Shown here: piece by piece, positions 53,645-64,000 of the stretch
Numbering within the stretch: the stretch's first letter is position 1
Layout: each line of letters begins with the position of its first letter
NCBI GenBank assembly: GCA_937949525.1
Contig: CALEDT010000029.1
Coordinates: 1 to 64,000, forward strand
Direction of reading: 5' to 3'
Length of the DNA stretch: 64,000 nt
Source of the DNA: an uncultured Burkholderiales bacterium
GTDB lineage: Bacteria > Pseudomonadota > Gammaproteobacteria > Burkholderiales > Thiobacillaceae
Made by a program: the position numbers and the translations under genes
Notes under the pieces: generated by a model
What the model was told of the DNA's origin: nothing
Database searches by the model: none
The model's input: only the letters and a program-made list of their open reading frames with translations

Positions 53645-55513
53645 TCAGACATGGGCATAGAGTTTGTGGTACAGGCCGCCGCGCGTCATCAGACTGTCAT
53701 GATCGCCTTCCTCGACCACGCGGCCATTCTCGAACACCAGTATACGGTCGGCCTGCCGCACCGCGGACAGGCGGTGGGCGATGATCAACGTGGTGCGGGC
53801 GCGCAGAAAGCCGCCCAGCGCTTCGTGCAACTGCCGTTCCGTGGCGCTGTCCAGCGCCGAGGTCGCTTCGTCCAGGATCACCACGCTCGGCCGAGTCAGG
53901 ATCATGCGCGCCATGGCCAGGCGCTGACGTTGGCCGCCGGACAGCCGCACTCCATGCTTGCCGACGATACTATCCAGCCCTTCGGGCAGCGTTGCGACGA
54001 AGTCGCGCAACTGCGCGATGTCCAGAGCCCGCCACAACTCGGCCTCATCCGGTTTCCGGCCCATGCCCAGGTTGTCACGCACACTGGCATTGAACAGCAC
54101 GGGATGCTGCAACACCACGCCGACGTGCTCGCGCACCGTGGCCCAGCCGATCTCGCGCACGTCGACGCCACCATAACGGATGCTGCCCGAACTGAGCGGA
54201 TAAAGCCCCAGCAAAGCCTGCACCAGGGTCGACTTGCCGCCGCCCGAGGCCCCGACCAGGGCGACCTTCTCGCCCGCGGCGATGTGCAGGCTGACACGGT
54301 CCAGCACGCGCTCGCCCTCGCCATAGGCGAAGCTCGCGTCTTCCAGGGTCACATCGACGGTCGGGCGGCCGGCGAACGGGTTGCGGCGCTCCGTATCCAC
54401 GCGCATCGGCGTCAACGCCAGCAACCCGTTGATGCGCGCAAGCGCTGCATTGGCGGCGAACCAGCCGTGCTGGATGTTGATCATCTCCTGCACCGGCGAC
54501 ATCATGAACCACAGGTAACTGAACACCGCCAGCATCTCGCCGATGCTCAGGTCGCTGAACACCACCATCAGCATGGCGCCGGCGCGGAAGGCGTCGAACC
54601 CGGCCAGAAACACGAACATCGACGCGCGATTCATCGCATCCGACTTCCAGGCAAAGGCCGCGGCATGTCGGCGTATGTCCGCCGCGCGTTGCCCGACCCG
54701 CGCCAGGTAATGGCGTTCCCGGTTCATCGCGCGTATCTGATTGAGCGCATCCAGCGTCTCCGCCAGCGTCTCCTGGAATACTTCGAACGCGGCGTTCTCG
54801 CGCTTCTTCCAGGTCTTGACGCGTTTGCCCAGACGCGCGGAGAAACCGATCACCAGTGGATTGAGCAGCAGTATGAACAACGCCAGTTGCCAATGGATCC
54901 ACAGCAACACGATGCTGACGCCCAACAAGGACAGTACCGCCACCACGAAGCCCGATACCGACGCACCGAGGAAACCGTCGATGGCATTGACGTCGGTGAC
55001 GAAGTGCGAAGTGACGCGGCCGGAACCCAACGTCTCGTATTCGGACAGTGCGATGCGCGACAGGCGATGCAACATACGCAGGCGCAGGCGGTACACCACC
55101 TGCTTGGAAACCAGCGAGAACGTGCGCGTCTGCCAGACGTTGAGCAGGATGGAGATCAGGCGCAGGCCCAGGCTGAGCAGCAGCGCCAGCAGCACGAACA
55201 ACACCGGGCCGTGCCAGTGCTCGGGGAACCACGGAGCGAAGAACGCGATGAAGGCCCCCGGATGATCCAGCAACACCTCATCCACCAGGATGGGCAGGAA
55301 CAACGGCACCGGCACCGCACAGATCACCGCCAGCACCGCGATCAGGTTCGCCTTGAGCAGCGCACCGCGATGCGCCTTCAGTTCGCCCAGGATGTGGCGC
55401 CAAGTCAGGGTGCGCGGACCATCCGTGCCCACCGTCATGAAATCGTCATCTGCGTCATCCCGGTCACGCACGCCCACCAACGCCACTGCCGCATCGTTCA
55501 TCGTTCCAACCAA
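53645..55513 (-). CDS. ABC transporter, fused permease/ATP-binding (exporter, MsbA-like)
   Basis: TM domain then VALVGASGGGKSTLVQALLGLYPLSSG..., LSGGQRQRLAMARMILTRPSVVILDEATSALDSATE. Start may be 55501. Confidence 0.92.
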   Translation of the reverse strand: MVGTMNDAAVALVGVRDRDDADDDFMTVGTDGPRTLTWRHILGELKAHRGALLKANLIAVLAVICAVPVPLFLPILVDEVLLDHPGAFIAFFAPWFPEHWHGPVLFVLLALLLSLGLRLISILLNVWQTRTFSLVSKQVVYRLRLRMLHRLSRIALSEYETLGSGRVTSHFVTDVNAIDGFLGASVSGFVVAVLSLLGVSIVLLWIHWQLALFILLLNPLVIGFSARLGKRVKTWKKRENAAFEVFQETLAETLDALNQIRAMNRERHYLARVGQRAADIRRHAAAFAWKSDAMNRASMFVFLAGFDAFRAGAMLMVVFSDLSIGEMLAVFSYLWFMMSPVQEMINIQHGWFAANAALARINGLLALTPMRVDTERRNPFAGRPTVDVTLEDASFAYGEGERVLDRVSLHIAAGEKVALVGASGGGKSTLVQALLGLYPLSSGSIRYGGVDVREIGWATVREHVGVVLQHPVLFNASVRDNLGMGRKPDEAELWRALDIAQLRDFVATLPEGLDSIVGKHGVRLSGGQRQRLAMARMILTRPSVVILDEATSALDSATERQLHEALGGFLRARTTLIIAHRLSAVRQADRILVFENGRVVEEGDHDSLMTRGGLYHKLYAHV

Positions 55514-55616
55514 ACCTTTGATTTCAAACAGTCAACTCAAGCCGCGCGCGATGCGGTCGATGGCATGAGGCTTGCTGATAATTAAGTAATAGCAACTCAC
55601 CCTCGAGGCCGACGCG

Positions 55617-55976
55617 ATGTTAGACGAACCTTTGGACCTGCGCCTGCGTGAACACTTCTACGACAACCAAGGCTGGGACCAGCAATGCGCGCTGGAGCGC
55701 CGCTTCGCGCGCATCGCCCGCGAACTGGTGCGCCGTTGGCAGCATGGCGATGTCGACGACTACCTCGACCGGCTGTTGATCGACGATCGCGGCAACCGCA
55801 TGGGCTTTCCCCACGAAGTGCTGGAGGAACTGATCTTCCTGGCCAGCATCCGCTGGCACCTGAACCATGACCAGGCCAACCGCTGGGCCCAAACCACCGC
55901 CCCGGAGTTCAGCTTCCACGCCAGGGACGACACCGCGCGCGCGCAGGATGCTGGTCGCGCCTGGGTGCTGGAATGA
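55617..55976 (+). CDS. Hypothetical protein, 119 aa
   Basis: Single open frame on the plus strand between two minus-strand genes; no family recognised. Confidence 0.6.
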   Translation: MLDEPLDLRLREHFYDNQGWDQQCALERRFARIARELVRRWQHGDVDDYLDRLLIDDRGNRMGFPHEVLEELIFLASIRWHLNHDQANRWAQTTAPEFSFHARDDTARAQDAGRAWVLE

Positions 55977-55997
55977 GCGGTGAATCGGAGGGTTGAT

Positions 55998-57326
55998 CTA
56001 CTTGCCGATGCAGAACTGAGCAAAGATCACGCCCAGCAGGTCATCGGCGTGGCAGGCGCCGGTGATCTCACCCAGAGCGTCCTGCGCCAGGCGCAACTCC
56101 TCGGCGAACAACTCCGGCTGCAGCACAAGACCACGTGCGACGGCCAGATGCTCACCGGCACGGCGCAGCGCATGCAGATGGCGCGTGCGGGCGCTGATCA
56201 CACCTTCGCCGGTGCCGCGCCAGCCGGCCAACGCCAGTAGCCGGCCGCGCAGCAGGTCGATGCCAGTACCGATCTTGGCGGACAGCCAGATTTCATCGCC
56301 CTCGATGCGCGCCGTCTCCGACGTCAGGTCGATCTTGTTGTGGACCGTGATCACCGGTATGTCCGGCAGGCGCGCGAGGATCTCCGCCTCTTCGCGACCC
56401 ACCCCGTGCTGCGCATCCACCAGCAGCACGGCGATGTCCGCACGCGCCAATTCCGCCCAGGCCCGGGCGATGCCCAGGCGCTCGACCGGATCCTCGGTAT
56501 CGCGCAGGCCGGCGGTATCGATCAGGTGCAGCGGTATGCCATCGATCTGCATCGCTTCACGCAACACGTCGCGTGTAGTGCCGGCAACGTCGGTGACGAT
56601 GGCGGCGTCGTAGCCTGCCAGCGCGTTCATCAGACTGGACTTGCCGACATTGGGCTGGCCGATGAGTATGACATTGAGACCCTCGCGCAGCAGGGCACCC
56701 TGGCGTGCCTGCTCCAGCACGGCGGCAAGCCGGTCCGCGGCGACATCGAGCCGACCGGTGAGGTCATGGTCGCGCTCGATGTCGATGTCTTCTTCGGGAA
56801 AGTCGAGTATCGCCTCCACCAACGCGCGCAGTTCGATCAGGGCGTCCCGCACCGCATCGACCCGGCGCGAGAACTCCCCTGCCAGCGACCGCCGCGCCGC
56901 ACGCGCGGCTTCGGCGCTGCCGGCATCGATCAGATCGATGATGGCCTCCGCCTGCGCCAGATCCAGCTTGCCGTTCAGAAAGGCGCGTTGACTGAATTCT
57001 CCCGGCGTCGCCAGGCGCGCGCCCAGTTGCAGGCAACGCTCCAGCAGCAGGCGCTGCACCACCGGCCCGCCATGACCCTGCAGTTCGAGCACATGCTCGC
57101 CGGTAAACGAGTGCGGCGCGGGGAAGTAAAGCGCGATGCCATCGTCGATGACTTCGCCATCGGCAGCGAGGAACCGCGCGCGCGCGGCATGGCGCGGCGC
57201 GATCTCCCGCCCGAGCAGGCCGGCCATGAACGGCCTCGGATCGTCGCATGACAGACGCACCACGCCGATGCCGCCCCGACCGGGCGGGGTGGCCACCGCG
57301 CAGATACTGTCGCGCGTGTTGGTCAT
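55998..57326 (-). CDS. mnmE: tRNA modification GTPase MnmE (TrmE)
   Basis: [57 protein letters not shown]-terminal [13 protein letters not shown]. Confidence 0.97.
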   Translation of the reverse strand: MTNTRDSICAVATPPGRGGIGVVRLSCDDPRPFMAGLLGREIAPRHAARARFLAADGEVIDDGIALYFPAPHSFTGEHVLELQGHGGPVVQRLLLERCLQLGARLATPGEFSQRAFLNGKLDLAQAEAIIDLIDAGSAEAARAARRSLAGEFSRRVDAVRDALIELRALVEAILDFPEEDIDIERDHDLTGRLDVAADRLAAVLEQARQGALLREGLNVILIGQPNVGKSSLMNALAGYDAAIVTDVAGTTRDVLREAMQIDGIPLHLIDTAGLRDTEDPVERLGIARAWAELARADIAVLLVDAQHGVGREEAEILARLPDIPVITVHNKIDLTSETARIEGDEIWLSAKIGTGIDLLRGRLLALAGWRGTGEGVISARTRHLHALRRAGEHLAVARGLVLQPELFAEELRLAQDALGEITGACHADDLLGVIFAQFCIGK

Positions 57327-57372
57327 CGACCGCCAGCCGCGTCCAAACCCGAAGCCGCAGCGGATTGCCGGA

Positions 57373-59058
57373 TCAGCGTTTGATGTTGGGCGCCGCCTTG
57401 GCGGCACGCTCGATGACGGTGTTGATGCGCCACTGCTGCAGGATGGACAGCACGTTGTTGACCAGCCAGTACAGCACCAGGCCGGCGGGGAAGAAGATGA
57501 ACATGATGGAGAACAGGATGGGCATGGCCATCATGACCTTCTGTTGCACCGGGTCCGGCGACACCGGCGACAGCTTGACCTGGATGAACGACGTGATGGC
57601 CATAACGATGGGCAGGACGAAATAGGGATCCGGCTGCGACAGGTCGGTGATCCAGCCGGCGAACGGCGCCTGACGCAGTTCCACGGCGCCCAGCAGCACC
57701 CAGTACAAAGCGATGAACACGGGTATCTGCACCAGGATGGGCAGACAGCCGCCGAGCGGATTGATCTTCTCCTCCTGGTAGATCTTCATCATCGCCTCGT
57801 GCATCTTCTGGCGATCGTCACCGTAGCGTTCCTTGAGGCTTTGCAGGCGCGGCGCCAGCTTGCGCATCTTGGCCATGGACTTGTAGCTGGCCGCGGACAA
57901 GGGATAGAACACCAGCTTGATCAACACCGTCAGCAGGATGATGGCCACACCCCAGTTGTGCACCAGACCATGCAGCCAGTTGAGCAGAATGAACAGGGGA
58001 TAGGCCAGCACCGTCAGCCAGCCGTAATCGACCACCAGATCCAGGCCGGGCGCCAGCGTCTTGATCTTGGACAGTTCCTGCGGGCCGGCATACAGGCGCA
58101 TGCGCGCACTGGCTTCCTCACCCGGGGCTATGGTGAGTCCGGCCTGGATCACACCCGCCGTGTACTCGTCGTTGCCGAGCGAACGGGTATAGAACTCGCG
58201 CGGCGTGGTATCGTTGGCGTCGGCCATCAGCCAGGCGGCGACGAAGTGGTGCTGCACCATGGCCAGCCAGCCGTCACGTGCCTCGCGCACGTGATCCGCC
58301 TTGTTCTTGGCGATGTCCTCGAAACTGACTTTCTGGAACTTGCCCGCCTCGGTGTAGATGGCCGGTCCGGTAAAGGTGTAAACCATCCAGGACTCGCCTT
58401 CCGGGGCTTTGCCATGGCGCAGGAACTGGTAATAGGGAAACGCCTCGATACGCTCCTGGCCACGATTGACCACCCGCGTATCGATGTCCACCAGATAGCT
58501 GCTGCGCCGGAAGGTATAGGTACGGTGGACCTCGGCGTACGGCAGGTCGGCGCGCAGCGCAACGCTCACCGTATCCTCGCCATCCCGCAGCCGATGCTCG
58601 CCGGGCACGAGCTCGAACACCGTCTTGTGTGTGGGCAGATCACCGCCGACGAAACCCATCTGCGCGAAATAGTTGCGCCCGGCCTTCTGTTCGAACAATC
58701 GCAGCGGCTCGCTGGAATCCTCATTGTGCCGATAACCGGTCAACACGAGCTCACGCAAATCGCCGCCGTGCGCGTCGATCTCCGCGACCAGTACATCGGT
58801 CACCACGCGAACACGCGCGCCGCTCAGGGCCTCCTGCGCTTCCGCTGAGGGCTCGACGGCGCGCAGGGATGCGCCCGGCGAGGGGGTGGCGGCATCACCG
58901 CCGGGCGCTGCCGACGTGCCGGCTTCAACCGTCCGCGCGTCGCCGGCTTGTGCTGCCTCCACAGCCGGCTTGGGCCGGTTGTAGTCCTGCCACGCCTCCC
59001 ACAGCAATAGCAGCGAGAAGGAAAAGACGACGAACGCGACGATGCGCTGGATATCCAT
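57373..59058 (-). CDS. yidC: Membrane protein insertase YidC
   Basis: [76 protein letters not shown]. Confidence 0.97.
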   Translation of the reverse strand: MDIQRIVAFVVFSFSLLLLWEAWQDYNRPKPAVEAAQAGDARTVEAGTSAAPGGDAATPSPGASLRAVEPSAEAQEALSGARVRVVTDVLVAEIDAHGGDLRELVLTGYRHNEDSSEPLRLFEQKAGRNYFAQMGFVGGDLPTHKTVFELVPGEHRLRDGEDTVSVALRADLPYAEVHRTYTFRRSSYLVDIDTRVVNRGQERIEAFPYYQFLRHGKAPEGESWMVYTFTGPAIYTEAGKFQKVSFEDIAKNKADHVREARDGWLAMVQHHFVAAWLMADANDTTPREFYTRSLGNDEYTAGVIQAGLTIAPGEEASARMRLYAGPQELSKIKTLAPGLDLVVDYGWLTVLAYPLFILLNWLHGLVHNWGVAIILLTVLIKLVFYPLSAASYKSMAKMRKLAPRLQSLKERYGDDRQKMHEAMMKIYQEEKINPLGGCLPILVQIPVFIALYWVLLGAVELRQAPFAGWITDLSQPDPYFVLPIVMAITSFIQVKLSPVSPDPVQQKVMMAMPILFSIMFIFFPAGLVLYWLVNNVLSILQQWRINTVIERAAKAAPNIKR

Positions 59059-59070
59059 GACAGTGTTGAC

Positions 59071-59487
59071 TCAGAGCGGTTTCGTAGGCAGGTCTTGCGT
59101 CATCCCGGTGGCGTCCACCCTACGACGACGCACGCAAGACGCGCATTTTCGCAAACTCGCAAGAAAAGTTCGCGACAGATCGACGTCGGCCATGCGCCCG
59201 CGCACACGCGCGACCACGTCGAGGCCGGTCATCTCATGCTGATTCAGACGGAAGGTCTCACGCAGCAACCGTTTCACCCGGTTGCGCGCGACCGCGGTGG
59301 CAATGACCTTCCGCGGCACGATCATGCCCAGGCGGGCATACGGAAGGCCGTTGGGTGCGGCGAGCACGTCCAGGCCGCCCTGACCCTGACTACACCTGAA
59401 ACGAAAAACGGATGAGAACTCATCCGCCGAGCGCATTTTTCGGCGCCACCCGAAGGTGAACCGCGCGCCGGGCGCCACGTTCGACAC
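59071..59487 (-). CDS. rnpA: Ribonuclease P protein component
   Basis: RLGMIVPRKVIATAVARNRVKRLLRETFRLNQHEMTGLDVVARVR; start uncertain (GTG at 59487 or 59478); upstream part of the ORF overlaps rpmH. Confidence 0.9.
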   Translation of the reverse strand: MSNVAPGARFTFGWRRKMRSADEFSSVFRFRCSQGQGGLDVLAAPNGLPYARLGMIVPRKVIATAVARNRVKRLLRETFRLNQHEMTGLDVVARVRGRMADVDLSRTFLASLRKCASCVRRRRVDATGMTQDLPTKPL

Positions 59488-59518
59488 GTGCCGGATCGAA
59501 CCGGCCGGCCGGCGCGGA

Positions 59519-59653
59519 TCAGACGGCCAGACGCTTGCGGCCCTTGGCCCGGCGCGCATTGATCACGGCGCGACCGCCCACGGTCTTCATGCGCGCACGA
59601 AAACCATGGGTGCGCTTGCGGCGTACGACGGAAGGTTGGTAGGTGCGTTTCAT
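59519..59653 (-). CDS. rpmH: 50S ribosomal protein L34
   Basis: Translated from the minus strand: [44 protein letters not shown]. Confidence 0.97.
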   Translation of the reverse strand: MKRTYQPSVVRRKRTHGFRARMKTVGGRAVINARRAKGRKRLAV

Positions 59654-59803
59654 GACGGTTCCTCGGAGAACTTCGACGAAGCTGGGAAAAAGCGTGGCAT
59701 TACACCGTCAATACAGGGGTTTGTCAATCTTCACGCTGGTCCGACGCCCACGCGACGACCGCCGGCGAGGTGCTAGAATCGCCTTCCATTCCGCCGCGAC
59801 GTC

Positions 59804-61219
59804 ATGCCAACACCGCTCATGGATAACTTCTGGAGCCACTGCCTCGCGCATTTCGAGCGGACCCTCAACAGCCAGCAACTGAACACTTGGATCCGCCCTT
59901 TGACCCTGTGCGTCACGCCGGGCCGTGTCGCCGTCAAAGCGCCCAACCGTTTCGTCGCACAATGGGTGCGGGATAAGTTCCTGCGCGACATCGACTCGCT
60001 GGCGCGCGAGTATTTTTCCGAACCGCCGATCATATGCCTGGAAATCGCCGACGCGACTTCCACGCCGGCCGCCCCGGTTGCCGAACCCACCGATGACCGG
60101 CCGGTCGGCGTCACCGACCGCACCCGCCGGTTGGCACCAGCCCCTGCCATCGTGTCGACATCCAGGAACAAGGACACCGCCAAGCCACCCGCACTGGACG
60201 AAAGTCGCCTCAACCCGCTGTTCAACTTCGACACCTTCGTGCCCGGCAAAGCCAACAGCATGGCGCGCGCTGCCGCGTTGCAGGTCGCCGACAATCCGGG
60301 TGCAGGCTATAACCCGCTGTTCGTCTATGGTGGTGTCGGCCTGGGCAAGACCCACCTGGTCCAGGCCATCGGCAACCGCCTGGTCGAGCAGGACAACCGT
60401 GCACGGGTACGCTACATCCACGCCGACCGCTATGTGTCCGACATGGTGCGCGCAGTGCGCTCCAACGCCTATGACGACTTCAAGCGCCGCTACGACAGTC
60501 TGGATCTGCTGCTGATCGACGACATCCAGTTCTTTGCCGGCAAGGACGGCACGCAGGAACAGTTCTTCTACACGTTCAACACACTGATCGAGGAACACAA
60601 GCAGGTCATCATCACCAGTGACACCTTTCCCAAGGACATGGAAGGCATCGAGGAGCGCCTGAAATCTCGCTTCAGTTGGGGTCTCACGGTCATGCTGGAA
60701 CCGCCGGAACTGGAGATGCGGGTGGCCATCCTGCTCGACAAGGCTCGCTTGGACAAGGCCGAACTCGATGAAGGCACGGCGTTCTTCATCGCCAAACAGG
60801 TCCGTTCCAACGTGCGCGAACTGGAAGGTGCATTGAAAAGGGTGATCGCGTTCGCGCGTTTCAACAACCGGCCGATTTCCGTGGAACTGGCCAAGGAAGC
60901 GCTCAAGGATCTGCTCTCGGTGCAGAACCGCCAGGTATCGATCGAGAACATCCAGAAGACCGTCGCCGACTATTACAAGATCAAGGTCGCCGACATGTAT
61001 TCCAAGAAGCGGGTGCGCAACGTGGCCAGACCGCGCCAGATGGCGATGTACCTGGCACGCGAACTGACCGACCTGTCCTATCCGGAGATCGGCCTGTCCT
61101 TCGGTGGCCGCGATCACACCACGGTATTGCACGCATGCGCCAAGATCGAAGAACTGAAGGCGCAGGACCCCACTCTGCGCAAGGACTACACCTTGCTGTT
61201 GCAGGTACTGACCGGATGA
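59804..61219 (+). CDS. dnaA: Chromosomal replication initiator protein DnaA
   Basis: YNPLFVYGGVGLGKTHLVQAIGN, LLIDDIQFFAGKDGTQEQFF, domain IV ARPRQMAMYLARELTDLSYPEIGLSFGGRDHTTVLHA. Confidence 0.98.
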   Translation: MPTPLMDNFWSHCLAHFERTLNSQQLNTWIRPLTLCVTPGRVAVKAPNRFVAQWVRDKFLRDIDSLAREYFSEPPIICLEIADATSTPAAPVAEPTDDRPVGVTDRTRRLAPAPAIVSTSRNKDTAKPPALDESRLNPLFNFDTFVPGKANSMARAAALQVADNPGAGYNPLFVYGGVGLGKTHLVQAIGNRLVEQDNRARVRYIHADRYVSDMVRAVRSNAYDDFKRRYDSLDLLLIDDIQFFAGKDGTQEQFFYTFNTLIEEHKQVIITSDTFPKDMEGIEERLKSRFSWGLTVMLEPPELEMRVAILLDKARLDKAELDEGTAFFIAKQVRSNVRELEGALKRVIAFARFNNRPISVELAKEALKDLLSVQNRQVSIENIQKTVADYYKIKVADMYSKKRVRNVARPRQMAMYLARELTDLSYPEIGLSFGGRDHTTVLHACAKIEELKAQDPTLRKDYTLLLQVLTG

Positions 61220-61466
61220 TCGCCCAGTTTGCCCGACCTGCCGCTGCGACGCGGTCACCGTGGACAAACCTGTTGGCATACGGGGGATGAAATGTGGATA
61301 ACCGCCGCCCTAGCCGACATCGGAAAATCCATACACATTGTGCCCACACCCTGACCACAGCCTTGTCAACGGCTTTTTCCACAGCCCAAGTCAATGATTT
61401 TGATAAACTTTAGCCGCTTATCCCACGCTTGTCCGCGGCCTAGTCATCACTATTAGGAAGAACTCC
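61220..61466. other. Candidate oriC (dnaA-dnaN intergenic)
   Basis: Perfect DnaA box on the minus strand (tgtggataa 61293-61301), ttttccaca at 61375-61383, cgtggacaa at 61259-61267, and an AT-rich stretch tcaatgattttgataaacttta; flanking genes diverge in orientation. Confidence 0.65.

Positions 61467-64000
<2,534 letters not shown>

Noticed and set aside
53621-55585. 654-aa plus-strand ORF opposite the ABC exporter
   Set aside because: Gln/His/Arg-rich antisense artefact.
57136-58848. 570-aa plus-strand ORF opposite mnmE/yidC
   Set aside because: Antisense artefact; the minus-strand proteins are clear matches.

Overview
A GC-rich proteobacterial chromosome segment that ends in the replication-origin neighbourhood: rpmH-rnpA-yidC-mnmE on the minus strand, dnaA-dnaN-gyrB on the plus strand, plus mnmG-rsmG-parA-parB and the atpIBEFHAGDC operon. 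Most of the window is recognisable core or near-core genes: glgP (partial), radC, rpmB/rpmG, a desaturase, an RsmB/NOP methyltransferase, sua5/tsaC, uspA, two large Na+/solute symporters, a histidine kinase/response regulator pair, hemE, zapB-like/zapA, a 6S RNA next to a 5-formyl-THF cyclo-ligase, livKHMGF, a DUF255 protein, bioA, glmS, glmU and ppc. The least ordinary items are: (i) two adjacent exported proteins built from ~12-13-residue (D/N)P repeats (25116-26572); (ii) four parS-like palindromes around oriC, three of them inside or at the start of coding sequences; (iii) a gamma-glutamyltransferase remnant in which a signal peptide is joined to the small subunit and a 5-bp tandem duplication breaks the frame; (iv) an EF-hand-like loop in both large symporters, which have different small upstream membrane proteins; (v) a small ribbon-helix-helix/coiled-coil gene pair; (vi) no recF or yidD at their usual positions. 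I did not see a CRISPR array, prophage, rRNA, tRNA or intact IS element. No searches were run; family names come from recognition of motifs in the provided translations.
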